64,000 bases of DNA, taken from contig BBMT01000008.1 in the NCBI GenBank assembly GCA_000755425.1, positions 124,001 to 188,000 of the forward strand. The letters run 5' to 3'. This DNA comes from Vibrio maritimus (GTDB taxonomy: Bacteria > Pseudomonadota > Gammaproteobacteria > Enterobacterales > Vibrionaceae). Position numbers and translations under genes: made by a program. Below are positions 18,768-30,369 of the stretch, one piece after another (position 1 is the stretch's first letter; every line of letters starts with the position of its first letter). The notes beneath the pieces were generated by a model. That model was not told where the DNA came from. It did not search any database and worked only from the letters and a program-made list of their open reading frames with translations.

Positions 18768-20090
18768 TTAGGCCTTGCAATGGTCTTCGAGCCGTTGCCA
18801 AAATCGCTGAATATCAACTTCACCAGCGCCAACATGTTGCTGATAGGCAGGATCGACTTTTACAGCCGTTTTATATAAGTGCGTTTGGAATTCATCATTG
18901 GTGAGTGATGGGCAGCGAGCTAAAGCCAGTGCAGCGAGCCCGCTCACGAATGCTGTAGCGGCAGATGAACCACTGAATTTGATGGTTGAGTTCACGTTTG
19001 CTGGATGGTTAGTGAGAAATGATGAAGGCGCACCTATATCTATGTAATCGCCTCTAGCCATCATTGGCTTACTGTTTCTCGCTCTAATACCATTGACAGC
19101 AATAATCGACTCAATGCCCGCAAGTGATAGCACCCCTTTAAACTCGGGCAATGCATTGCCCGCCGCCGCGACAATAATGATCCCCTTGTTTTGCCTACCA
19201 TGAATGGAGAGATCCTCTATTACATGTGTTAGTGGCTGCGTGATCAGCGGCAAGACCCAACTTAGATTGATGACATCGACGTGCTTAGACTTTGCTGTAG
19301 CGAACAGTTTAATAAGATCACTGGTATAGGTTTGGTTAAGTGGGAGTGGCACAAACTGAGCATCCGGGGAAATCCCAAATTGATACTGTGCTTGATGTAA
19401 AGCGAACAAACTGGTTGCCACGAGCGTTCCGTGATGGTTCTCGTTTGATGACTTGTGTGACGTTATTTGCGGTTTCTGTAGTCCTAAACTTGGATGGTCG
19501 AGGTTAAACCCATCGTCGATTACGGCAACCTTAACGCCTTCTCCCGTGCTGCTTTTCCAAAGCTCACTAAAATAGTGACTTAATGGACGCCTAGATGTTG
19601 AATTGCGTTTTGTCGATGATTTTTCGCCATCAGAACTTAACTTCTTAACAAAGGCGATATTTGGAACAACATTTTTCGGGGCAAAGACATGTTGTAGTTT
19701 TTTGTAGTTTGATAACCAACGCCAACTCTCAGGCTTAAGGTCTGGGAAAGATATTTCCCATAAATCAAACGTTTCGGCATGATATAGACGTGTCAGAACA
19801 TACTGTTCTGAAGACTCAAAAATTTCCGATACGGATTGTGTTATCGAACCCGAAGACCTATTTTCGGTATTGATAATAAACTTATGGTCAATGCATGCCA
19901 AAAACTCTCCAAATAGCTTTTCATTGGTGCTGATGCCGGCAAGCGGAACCATCCCATCCCAGCTTGTTGTTAAGGCTGCGACAACCTTCCCATTGTTAGT
20001 TTCTATAAGGCCTGTGGTTTCAAAACACGACTGAGATTTTACAGCTGTTGATACCAAGATCAGCAGCAGAACAATCCATATTCGTAGCAA
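18768..20090 (-). CDS. Secreted S8 (subtilisin-like) serine peptidase
   Basis: 440 residues from a TTG start with AGGA upstream. A signal peptide (LLRIWIVLLLILVSTAVKSQS) is followed by a pro-region of about 160 residues. The catalytic triad is complete: Asp in VKVAVIDDGFNLDHPS, His in NHHGTLVATS and Ser in GSSAATAFVSGLAALA. The oxyanion Asn is in VAAAGNALPE. It should act in the periplasm or outside the cell. It shares a transcript with the TIGR03032-type gene and is divergent from the giant surface protein, which is a possible processing substrate. Confidence 0.85.
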   Translation of the reverse strand: MLRIWIVLLLILVSTAVKSQSCFETTGLIETNNGKVVAALTTSWDGMVPLAGISTNEKLFGEFLACIDHKFIINTENRSSGSITQSVSEIFESSEQYVLTRLYHAETFDLWEISFPDLKPESWRWLSNYKKLQHVFAPKNVVPNIAFVKKLSSDGEKSSTKRNSTSRRPLSHYFSELWKSSTGEGVKVAVIDDGFNLDHPSLGLQKPQITSHKSSNENHHGTLVATSLFALHQAQYQFGISPDAQFVPLPLNQTYTSDLIKLFATAKSKHVDVINLSWVLPLITQPLTHVIEDLSIHGRQNKGIIIVAAAGNALPEFKGVLSLAGIESIIAVNGIRARNSKPMMARGDYIDIGAPSSFLTNHPANVNSTIKFSGSSAATAFVSGLAALALARCPSLTNDEFQTHLYKTAVKVDPAYQQHVGAGEVDIQRFWQRLEDHCKA

Positions 20091-20245
20091 AGCGTTTTCC
20101 TAACTTTTTATGATATGTGATGCATTATAAAAACATTTCGGTGAGTTCTATGAATTACCTACTACTATAGTTTATTGAAACTAATTGCACTACCACGGGT
20201 TGCTTTTGCGTGCAATTGATAATCGGCACCTATGGAATGGGCTCA

Positions 20246-23200
20246 ATGAAACACGATAAGAATGAACGCGACGACAACGTTATCAAAACATCAAAAATTG
20301 CGAAAAAAGTGCTGGTGCCAGCAGCGCTGATGCTCGGTGGGTTGAATGGGTGTGCAGTATCAAGCCACCGAAGTAGTGCAAAACGTAACCTTACGACTAG
20401 CAAACAACGCCCTCAAAATATTTGGATTCAATCCACTGAGGCCAATCTAGATTCTACGACGGTCTTCAATGCGTTTGGTGGTGCGAACTCCAAGTCCAGT
20501 CAGTTTAACAACAGCTCAAGTAGTGAAGCCAAACATGGCATCAGTCCGTTCATCAATGATATCAAGCAGAGTCGACGCGCACTTACCAAAATGACACGCA
20601 GTGAACGGGTAGTGGGGGATGTGTCGTTATCGAAGCTAAGCTCTGAGGTGATGCCGGGCAGTATGGCTGTTGTAGGGAAAACGCCAGGGGTAAGTTTGGC
20701 TTTGGGAAGCTGTGGAGCATCCTATAAATCCTCTTGTAATACAACAACCGCGGGCGGGGGGATTTGTGTATGGAGTGGGTCTAACAATGCCTCTGGTAGT
20801 CAATACTGTAATCCTCCTTCAAGTGATACCACCCCAGCAGTAGTAAACTCAATAGCACCAAAGAATAGCCCCTCTCCTAGCGCTGAATCCATACTGTATT
20901 TAGTGATTTTTGACGAAAGTGTCAATGGGATATCAGCAGATGATTTTAGTTTGACGAGCACAGGCTCTGCCGGCGGCTCCATCAGCTCAGTCTCTTCATC
21001 TTCGGGTTCCGCCATTGATGTGACCGTGAATAATATATCGGGACAGGGTACGCTTAGATTGGATCTCAAGTCGTCAACTAACATTACCGATGATAGTGGT
21101 AATGGTAATAGCAATAACGGTTATGTCGCTGCATACACTAGCGGCACAACACATACCGTAGACAGAGTTGCACCCGATGTAGCAACGATAGTCCGCAAGA
21201 CTCCGGCCGACGCCGATACAAACAGCGATACGCTAGTTTGGACGGTCAGTTTTTCTAAATCGGTATTGAACATTTCCACGGATGATTTTGAGGTATCGGG
21301 CACCACGGCAACGGTAACATCCGTGTCGGCCACCTCTGGTTCTTCTGTGGACATCACGGCTTCAGGAGGGGATCTTGCTGGTTATAGTGGTGGTGTCGCT
21401 TTGAGTGTTGCTGCTGGCAACAATTTACAAGATAGTAGTGGCAACAGTCTCTCTTCAACCACGCCAACTGGCGCAGTCGAGTCTTACACCTTAGATAATG
21501 GTGCTCCTTCATTTATATCAGTGTCGGATTCTAGCGATAGCAACTATAAGGCAGGGGAAATCGTAATTATAACCGTAGACCTTGGTGAAACTGGGCTAAG
21601 TGTCACGGCAGATTTATCTGTACTAGACACTGACTTTAGTGCGACTCAAGCGTTGACGGACAACAACGACAATACTTATAGTTTTCAAACTCCTGCGCTT
21701 GATGCAGGAGGAAAGATGCAAGAAGGCACGTTTGCCATCACTGTCACCGCCACAGACGCTGTGGGTAACGAGAATACCGATAATTCACTGTCTCTCATCT
21801 TGGACAAAACGCCCCCTACCTTCTCAAGTGCGGATTCTGTTCCTACAGACAATGCCTTTGGCATAGCTTCAAACAGTAACCTGGTATTGGACTTTAGCGA
21901 AAGCGTCGAGCTGGCCAGTGGAAAAACGTTTGCAATCTATGACCTGACTAATGGTGCTGTACTTGAAACATATACCGCGAGCTCGACCACTGCGGCGACT
22001 GGTTCTTCTTCAGGATCGGCGACGTTAAGTGGGGATAAGCTAACCATCAACCCATCTTCAAACTTCTCTTTAGGCAACCGCTACGCAATAACAGTCGATT
22101 CTACAACGTTACAAGACCCGTCAGGTAATGTGTTTGCAGGAATAGCCGATTACACCACCTATAACTTTGCGGTACAGCCTGAACTCAAATTAACGGTAGC
22201 GGACTCAAATATAGCGGAGAACAGTGGTTCAACGACTTATACCGTGTCTTTGATTGATGGAAATGGCAATGCTTACAGCGCAGATGAGAGCATTACAGTG
22301 GAAATAGCGTTGTCAGGAACGGCTGCATCAGGGAGTGATTACTCAATCAGTGGGCTCGATGGCTCGAATCAGATCACGATTGCGACAGGTGATGCCGCAA
22401 ATACATTTACAGTGACCGGCAGTAGCGATGGCGATGACGATGACGCTGAAACCATTATACTTGGTATGAACTCCGTGGTTACAGGGGCTGCGACAATTGG
22501 GGCTGTTGCGAGTCAAACGGTAATCATTAACCAAAATGATCAGGCAGTCATTGCTGGACTTGATGCGACACCGCTGTTTTCTGAAGGAGGCAATGCGGTC
22601 GTTATCGACAATGACGTTACGGTGTCAGATACGGAGTTGGATGCCTTAAATGGAGCTCAAGGTAACTACGATGGCGCCAGTATCACGATTGCTCGCGCCG
22701 GTGGTGCGCAAAGTACTGATGTTTTTGGCGGCAGTGGCTCTTTGAGTGCTTTGGTCGAATCTGGAAGTGTTACCTACAATGGCTCAGTAGTTGGTACGGT
22801 TACCACTAATAGTGCGGGTACATTAACACTCACCTTCAATTCGAACGCGACCACGGCCTTAGTTAACTCAGTGCTTCAGAATATTACCTACGAGAATACG
22901 AGTGATGATCCTGCTAATACAGTTTCGTTGAGCTTTGTGTTTAATGACGGAATAGAGAACAGCAGTGCCATTCAAGTAACAGCGTCAATCACTGCTGTCA
23001 ATGATGTGCCAACACTCACTGCCACGGGCAGTTCTCCAACCTTTGTCGAGGGAGCCTCGGCTGCGGTGATGTTCTCTAGTGCTGCAGTCAGCACTGTTGA
23101 GGCGAGTCAAACGCTAGCGGGTTTAGTGATTACCGTCACCAATGTGGCGGATGCAGCCAATGAAACACTCAATATCGATGGGGCACCCATCATTTTGACG

Positions 23201-26200
23201 ACCGGGCAGTCCGGCAGTACATCAAGCTTTAACTATTCAGTGTCTGTTTCGGGCACAACTGCGACGATTACACTCACTGGCGGTACATTAACAGAAACTC
23301 AGATGCAGTCGGTTATCGACGCGATAAGCTATAGCAATGGCAGTGATGACCCAACAACGGCAAGCAACCGTGTTGTCACCATAACGAGCATTAGTGAAAC
23401 TGGTTCGGTCAATACGGTTGCTAATACCACTATATCTTCCACGATCTCGGTTACTGGAGTGGATGATGAGCCGATCGTTAGCGCAAATGGTTGAGCCCAA
23501 CCTATACCGAGGGAGCTGCCACGAGCTATGTGTATTCTTCTGCTTCGGTTAACACCGTGGAGAGTTCGCAGACTATTACCGGTGCGACTTTCACAATCAG
23601 TGGCGCACAAGATGGCAGCGAAGAGGCTTTGGTTGTCGATGCAACAGAAATTACGTTAGTTCAAGGTACATCCGGGACGACTCCGACAAACCTTATTGAT
23701 TATTCGGTATCGGTGTCAGGCAATGTGGCAACGGTGGTGTTATCTAACGTCACCGGAACTGCTCAGTTAGCGCAGCAATTACTCAATTACATTGGCTACA
23801 TTCACAAAGGCCAAGATCCTACTGAAGGCAATCGGGTTGTGACCTTAACTGAAGTGACAGATAGTGGCTCGAATAGTGGATACAATGACAACCTCAACGA
23901 TACTCTCGCTATTGCTTCTACGGTATCGGTGAGTGCTGTCGATGATGCGCCGACGTTAAGCGCTTCTGCTCTTAATCAAACATTTACGGAAAATGGTTCG
24001 GCAGTGAGCGTTTTCTCTTCCGCTGCAATCGATACAGTAGAAGCTTCTCAGTTAATAGAATCTATCACTTGGCAGGTCACTGGCGTTGCTAATAGTGGAA
24101 GTGAGTATTTGGTCATTGATGGAAGCGAAGTGAGCTTGGCTGATGAAGTAAGTGGTACTACATCTGCAAACAGCTTTGCTTATCAAGTTTCTCTGGTTTC
24201 TAGCGGCGTATTTGCAGTAAGTGTGTCCAAGCAGGATAGCACGTCCAACTACCAAACCCTTATCGATGGGATCACCTATAGGAATACGGCTGAAAACATC
24301 GTCACAGGCACCCGTACCATATCGATCACAGAGCTGGTGGATAGTGGAGGCAGTGATGGAGACAATCTAAATAGCAATTCGTCTTTAAGCCTAACGTCTA
24401 CGTTGCCAATAGTAGGTGTTAATGATGACCCATCCATTACCATTGGAAATCAGTTGTCGACTGACGAAGACAATAACCAAACGTTGAGCTTTAACTTTAG
24501 CGATGCGGATGGTGATACGGTCACGGCGACTGAGAAGTCTGCTCCAAGTCATGGTGAGATAGCCATCAGTGGCACGGACATTGTCTACACGCCAACGGCC
24601 AACTACAACGGCAGTGACAGTTTCACCATTACCTTGACCGATGGTAACGGCTACACGGTAGACAAAACCATCAACGTCACCGTCTCCAGCGTCAATGATG
24701 AGCCAAGCATCACGATAGCGTCGACCTTGACTACAGATGAAGACAACAACCAAACGTTGAGTTTCAACTTTAGCGATGTCGATGGCGATACGGTCACGGC
24801 AGCCGAGAAATCTGCGCCGAGTCATGGTGAGATAGCCATTAATGGCACTGACATTGTCTACACGCCGACGGCCAACTACAACGGCAGTGACAGTTTTACT
24901 ATTACTCTGACCGATGGTAACGGCTACACGGTGGACAAAACCATCAACGTCACCGTCTCCAGCGTCAATGATGAGCCGAGCATCACGATTGCTTCGACCT
25001 TGACTACAGATGAAGACAACAACCAAACGTTGAGTTTCAACTTTAGCGATGTGGATGGTGATACGGTCACGGCGACTGAGAAGTCTGCTCCAAGTCATGG
25101 TGAAATAGCCATTAATGGTACTGACATTGTCTACACGCCAACCGCGAACTACAACGGTAGTGACAGCTTCACCATTACTCTGACCGATGGTAACGGCTAC
25201 ACGGTAGACAAAACCATCAACGTCACCGTCTCCAGCATCAATGATGAGCCGAGCATCACGATAGCGTCGACCTTGACTACAGATGAAGACAACAACCAAA
25301 CGTTGAGTTTCAACTTTAGCGATGTGGATGGCGATACGGTCACCGCAACGGAGAAATCCGCGCCGAGTCATGGTGAGATAGCCATTAATGGCACTGACAT
25401 TGTCTACACGCCAACCGCGAACTACAACGGTAGTGACAGCTTCACCATTACTTTGACCGATGGTAACGGCTACACGGTGGACAAAACCATCAACGTCACC
25501 GTCTCCAGCGTCAATGATGAGCCGAGCATTACTATCGCCTCGACGTTGACCACAGACGAGGACAATAACCAAACGTTGAGCTTTAACTTTAGCGATGTGG
25601 ATGGTGATACGGTCACGGCAACCGAGAAATCCGCGCCGAGTCATGGTGAGATAGCCATTGATGGCACTGACATTGTCTACACGCCAACCGCGAACTATAA
25701 CGGTAGTGACAGCTTCACCATTACTTTGACCGATGGTAACGGCTACACGGTGGATAAAACCATTAACGTCACCGTGTCGAGCGTCAATGATGAGCCGAGC
25801 ATTGCTATCGCCTCAACGTTGACCACAGATGAGGACAATAACCAAACATTGAGCTTTAACTTTAGCGATGTGGATGGCGATACAGTCACGGCAACGGAGA
25901 AATCCGCACCGAGTCATGGCCAGATAGTCATCAACAACACCGATATCGTGTATAAGCCAAACGCTAACTACAACGGCAGTGACTCTTTTGTCATTACCTT
26001 AACTGACAGCAACGGATACACAGTGGATAGAACCATCAATGTCACGGTATCCAGTGTTAATGATGAGCCCGTTGTGACGAATGAACTTCTAACATTCTCT
26101 GCAACGCAGCTAGGCAGTTATAGCTTTGCGCCGTTAACAAATGATTTAGATCCAGAAAACGATACCTTAGCGCTTACGTGGGCTACTGCAGACTCGGGAA

Positions 26201-28761
26201 CCCTGGTTATCAACGGTGACAGAATTGAGTTACAAACGTCTCAAGTTGGTTTGGTTACCATAAAATATGGCGTTACTGATAATAACGGTGCAGAAGTTAT
26301 AGGTAAGGCGGTACTCGAAATTATCTCTGGCGAAGGTCCTGTTGTAACAGCACCCGACGATGTAGAGGTGAATGCAACCGCATTATTCACCAAAGTTACT
26401 CTTGGGGTTGCAACCGCACAGGATAACTCCGGGAAGCCTTTGCCTGTGCTGATTGAAAACAGTGATGGTTTCTTCAAACCCGGTGTCCATAAAGTCTCTT
26501 GGGCCGCGACAGATAACAATGGCAGAACCGGAAAGTCGCTGCAAACTATTACGGTCAATCCGTTAATCTCAATTGAAAAGGATGGTAAGACAGTCGAAGG
26601 TACTGAGCATCAAGTCAGAGTTTATCTCAACGGAGAGCCTAAAGGCTATCCTGTCGTTATTCCATACTCGGTTGGCGGCACTATGGACTCGCAAGACCAC
26701 GATCTCATCTCTGGAGAGATCGTGATCACTTCCGGACTTGAGGGGGTGATCAGTTTTGAGATTTTCAATGACAGTGTTGCTGATAGCGAAGAGACCTTGC
26801 TTATCACTCTATCTGATTCCGTCAACTTAGGAAGTAAACATCAGCACAGGTTGACCGTCTATGAGAGCAATGTGGCACCAGAAGTAGCGCTGCAAGTGAT
26901 TCAAAATAGTCAACTTCGGACAATTATTTCTCCGCAACAAGGAAATGTCACTATTACGGCTGTTGTTGATGACGCAAATCCAGGTGATAGCCACCAGTAC
27001 CGGTGGATCAATGATAATTCATCACTGGCTAATGTCAGTCAGGATGATTCGGTGTTTGAGTTTGACCCAAGTGCTCTTGTTGATGGTATTTATGAGCTCG
27101 CTATTGAAATCACTGATTCTGGCGGTGAAGCTGTCAATACCAGTGTGTTCTTGGAGGTCATAGCAGAGTTATCGACTTTGGGTGGACAGGACACTGATGG
27201 CGATCTTATCCCAGACAACCAAGAAGGCTACAGTGATAGTGACGGCGACGGCATTCCAGATTTTCAGGATGCGATTTCTGAATGTAATGTCATCCAGTCT
27301 TATGCATCAGAGTCAACCAGCTATCTGGTAGAGGGCGAACCAGGTGTGTGCTTGCGTAGAGGGGTGACCATTTCGAACGCTCTCACGGGAGGCGCGTTAT
27401 TACTTGAACAAGAGCTTCCATCTGATGACGTTACAACAAATGTTGGCGGAATATTTGATTATGTTGCGGTAGGTTTACCTATTGCAGGGCAAAGCTACTC
27501 GCTTGTAATGCCGCAAACTAGACCGATACCTCGCGATGCTATTTACCGCAAATACAGTGACACTAACGGTTGGATTACGTTAGTTAACAATGGCTCTGAT
27601 CCTGATAATTATATCTCTTCAGCGCCAGGGTTTGAAGGTTACTGCCCACCTCCAGGTGATAGCTCATGGCAAAAAGGCGAGTTAGTAGAAGGACATTGGT
27701 GCGTCCAACTTACCATTAAAGACGGTGGTCCTTATGACGATGATGGCGAGGAGAATGGAAGGATTATTGACCCAGGCGGCGTAGCAACCACCTCTTCAAA
27801 TAGATTTCCGAATGCGCTCCCTGATGAGGTTAACGTTGTTAAAGGGGGCACTGTATCCATTGATGTACTCGCGAACGACACCGACGACGATGGCGACATG
27901 CTTTATGTGACAAGTGCCAGCGGTAAACTAGGCAACGTGTCTATTGATAACAATCAAGTAGTCTATCAAGCACCAGCAGACTTCTTTGGCGTTGACACTG
28001 TAAGATATGGCATCTCCGATGGAAATGGTGGTACGGCATTTTCAAACGTCACTGTGAATGTGAACTTGGCGAGTGACGAGCCCGTAAGAAATAGCTCCAG
28101 CGGCGGTTCTCTGGGAGGATGGATAGTGATGATATTGGCAATGCTGGGTTCGATTCGTACCCAGAGAGTGCGCGTTAGCGTGGCTCTACTGGGATTACTC
28201 ACTGCATTTAACGTCAATGCTGGCTGGTTTCTTAAGGCGGACATCGGTCAAGCGAGAGCGGATGATAGAAACTATGACACCAATGCACAGGTGTTGAGTG
28301 TCGAAGATCGTGATACGGCTTGGTTACTCGGGGTGGGATATCGATATAACCAAGATTGGGCGATATCCGTTAACTATATCAATCTTGGCAAAGGGAGTGC
28401 CGAATTAGCAGCTGACGTTGGTCAATCTCCAGAGGACTATCACCGCACAGTTGCCAAAGTGACGCCAGCTCTTGGACACGGTATTGGATTGGATGTTGAC
28501 TATACCTTGTGGGAAAATGACAAGGTATCGCTCAATGGTATCGGTGGAGCACTAGCTTGGCGAACGGAATTTGAAAGCGAATATCAAGGGGAAAAAATTG
28601 AATCTTCGGAAGACGGTATCGATCCTTACGTCGCTTTCGCGCTTAAAGGAAAACTGTCTTCGAATGTGTTGCTCGGTGCAAAAGTGTCACGTTATTTTAT
28701 CCGCTTGAACGATGTGACAACCTACAGTGCGACCGTCGAGTATCAGTTTGGTGACCACTAG
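20246..28761 (+). CDS. Giant repeat-rich surface protein with C-terminal outer-membrane barrel (frame broken as read)
   Basis: Two frames (to 23494, and 23491–28761) join if one T is added at 23491–23492, giving about 2838 residues. In order: a lipobox-like signal (LGGLNGC, Cys 36); Ig-like and Calx-beta-like domains; three cadherin-like repeats of about 155 residues (from roughly 22995, 23457 and 23938); six 91-residue tandem-95-type repeats; an HYR-like domain (GPVVTAPDDVEV); a calcium-binding D-x-D-x-D-G stretch near 27200; a choice-of-anchor-U-like domain with DPGGVA; one more cadherin-like domain; a GlyGly-CTERM-like SGGSLGGW with hydrophobic helix; a second signal-like helix; and an OmpA-like barrel ending near residue 2838. 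A probable adhesin. ATG 20246 is preferred over the upstream GTG at 20210. Confidence 0.8.
24418..26055 (+). repeat. Six tandem 273-base units encoding cadherin-like/tandem-95 domains
   Basis: Units begin at 24418, 24691, 24964, 25237, 25510 and 25783, each exactly 273 bases (91 codons) and opening V/I-N-D-(D/E)-P. Internal units are nearly identical at both protein and DNA level, differing mostly at synonymous sites in a mosaic way. The last unit is more diverged. This pattern is expected from unequal crossing-over and local conversion. Confidence 0.93.
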
Positions 28762-28820
28762 AACGCTTGGTCGGCTTAGCTAAGAACGTGCTCAATTAGG
28801 GCGGAATAAAGTCAAAAAGT

Positions 28821-28851
28821 AAGCCGGGGCATATTGCTCCGGCTTCTTTTT
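28821..28851 (+). terminator. Rho-independent terminator after the giant surface-protein gene
   Basis: AAGCCGG and CCGGCTT form the stem, with an 11-base loop, followed by CTTTTT. It closes the accessory locus on the plus strand. Confidence 0.75.
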
Positions 28852-28874
28852 GGATGGCATGCCGCCTGTCTTAT

Positions 28875-29267
28875 TTAAGACATAACATAGGATATCGCCT
28901 TTTCTGCTAAGGCTTCGTCTTCGGCTTCACTCATACCACTTACGCCGACCGCACCAATGACTTTTCCATTTATATCGATAGGCACACCGCCACCAAGTCC
29001 TGTGAATTTTGCATCTGTCCAGTAGCCCATATCCTTACCGGTTTCCTGCGCCCACTTACCAAGATTACCACTTGGCTGGCGCTCGCGTGCGGCAGTATAG
29101 GCTTTGTTTGGCGCTAATACGCCAGATTGCAAACTGCAATTATCCATCTTGAAGAACGCGATGAGATCACCATGACTATCGGTGACTGCGGCAGCAAGGT
29201 CAAGGTTGTTTTCTTTTGCATGAGCCAAAATGAAGTTCAGTATTTGCTGAGCATGATTAAGTGTCAT
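28875..29267 (-). CDS. GlcG/HbpS-family heme-binding-like protein
   Basis: 130 residues from MTLNHAQQIL; GAGGAG precedes this ATG, so the longer upstream frame is not used. The family layout is clear: AAAVTDSHGDLIAFFKMDN, NKAYTAARE and GGGVPIDINGKVIGAVGVSG. Members bind heme or cobalamin-like ligands or act as accessory proteins of glycolate operons. It lies 13 bases downstream of the aldo-keto reductase in one operon. Confidence 0.83.
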   Translation of the reverse strand: MTLNHAQQILNFILAHAKENNLDLAAAVTDSHGDLIAFFKMDNCSLQSGVLAPNKAYTAARERQPSGNLGKWAQETGKDMGYWTDAKFTGLGGGVPIDINGKVIGAVGVSGMSEAEDEALAEKAISYVMS

Positions 29268-29280
29268 GTCTTGGCTCCTC

Positions 29281-30228
29281 TTATGGCATTTGCTGGCCGC
29301 GAGCGGCTTCGAACAGTAAATACCAGTCTTCACGACTGAGTTCGAAAGACTCAGCTTGAGCACATGCACGAATTCGATCGAGGTTGGTGGTGCCAATAAC
29401 TGGCGCAATGTTCGCTGGATGACGCAAAAGCCAACCTAAAACGATAGCTTCCGTGGAAACTTGATACTTGGCAGCCAGCTTAGCAACGATCGCAGCTGTG
29501 TTTTGAACCATTTCTGGTTGGCTACTTACATCACGGCCTGTAAATAGACCTTGGCTCAAGCTCCCCCAGGCTTGCAGTTCCACATTATGGCTACGGCAAT
29601 ATTCGATGGTGCCAAGTGTTGAGCTTGAATGAGAGGTGATGCCTTCTTCCAGCCAATCGAGTTTGGTAAGACTCATTTCCAGTTGATTGCACACAATAGG
29701 CGTTGAGAGCGCAGATTGAAGTAACGTCATTTGGTGCAGGTTCATATTAGAAACACCGAGCTGACGGATCTTACCGGACTGTTGCAATGTCTCTATCGCT
29801 TGAGCCACTTCCTCTGGAACCATTAGTGGGTCTGGGCGGTGCAGTAACAATGTGTCGATTTGTTCTAGACCTAAGCGCTCTAAAATGCCATCAACCATGT
29901 TGAGAATGTGCGTCTTAGAGAAGTCGTAGCGACCCGGTCCGGTTTCGTCGGCAAAACGGATGCCACACTTTGATTGAATGGTGAGCTGATTTGCTAGCTC
30001 TGGGCGATCTTTTAGCGCAATGCCAAATACTTTTTCTGCTTTGCCACGGGTATAGATATCTGCATGATCGAATATGGTGATTCCTGATTCAATTGCTGTA
30101 TCAATAACTTGATGTGCCTGCTGAATGTGCTGAGCAGTGATTGGGCTATTATCCCAGCCGCCACCAAGGCCCATGCAGCCATAAATAATTCGAGAGGTTG
30201 GATTTTGGTTCACGATTTGAGAAGACAT
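29281..30228 (-). CDS. Aldo/keto reductase, YdhF-like
   Basis: 315 residues with a TIM-barrel oxidoreductase pattern. IIYGCMGLGGGW opens it and the catalytic segment IFDHADIYTRGKAEKVFG holds the Asp and Tyr. LLLHRPDPLM and the C-terminal IAPVIGTTNLDRIRACA form the NADPH-binding end. It is closest to the YdhF-type reductases. AAGGAG precedes the ATG. It is divergent from a LysR gene, which probably regulates this gene and the GlcG-like gene. Confidence 0.87.
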   Translation of the reverse strand: MSSQIVNQNPTSRIIYGCMGLGGGWDNSPITAQHIQQAHQVIDTAIESGITIFDHADIYTRGKAEKVFGIALKDRPELANQLTIQSKCGIRFADETGPGRYDFSKTHILNMVDGILERLGLEQIDTLLLHRPDPLMVPEEVAQAIETLQQSGKIRQLGVSNMNLHQMTLLQSALSTPIVCNQLEMSLTKLDWLEEGITSHSSSTLGTIEYCRSHNVELQAWGSLSQGLFTGRDVSSQPEMVQNTAAIVAKLAAKYQVSTEAIVLGWLLRHPANIAPVIGTTNLDRIRACAQAESFELSREDWYLLFEAARGQQMP

Positions 30229-30369
30229 CTTTCGACTCCTTGTTATTGTGTCTAAACCAAGATTGCCTTAAAAAATTGTTATGAAAAAGATGGTAAATAA
30301 AAATCATTGTTTGATATAACAAACAATGATTGGTAGTTGGTTTGAACGGTGACAAGGATATGACAAAAC

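Noticed and set aside
20210..20245. Upstream GTG as start of the giant protein
   Set aside because: It adds 12 residues before the signal sequence and has no better ribosome site than the ATG at 20246.
24391..25644. A 417-codon open frame on the minus strand
   Set aside because: It is the antisense shadow of the 273-base repeats; its apparent repeat structure only mirrors the coding repeats of the giant protein.
24418..26055. CRISPR-like array
   Set aside because: Units are 273 bases, abut directly without spacers, and keep an open reading frame.
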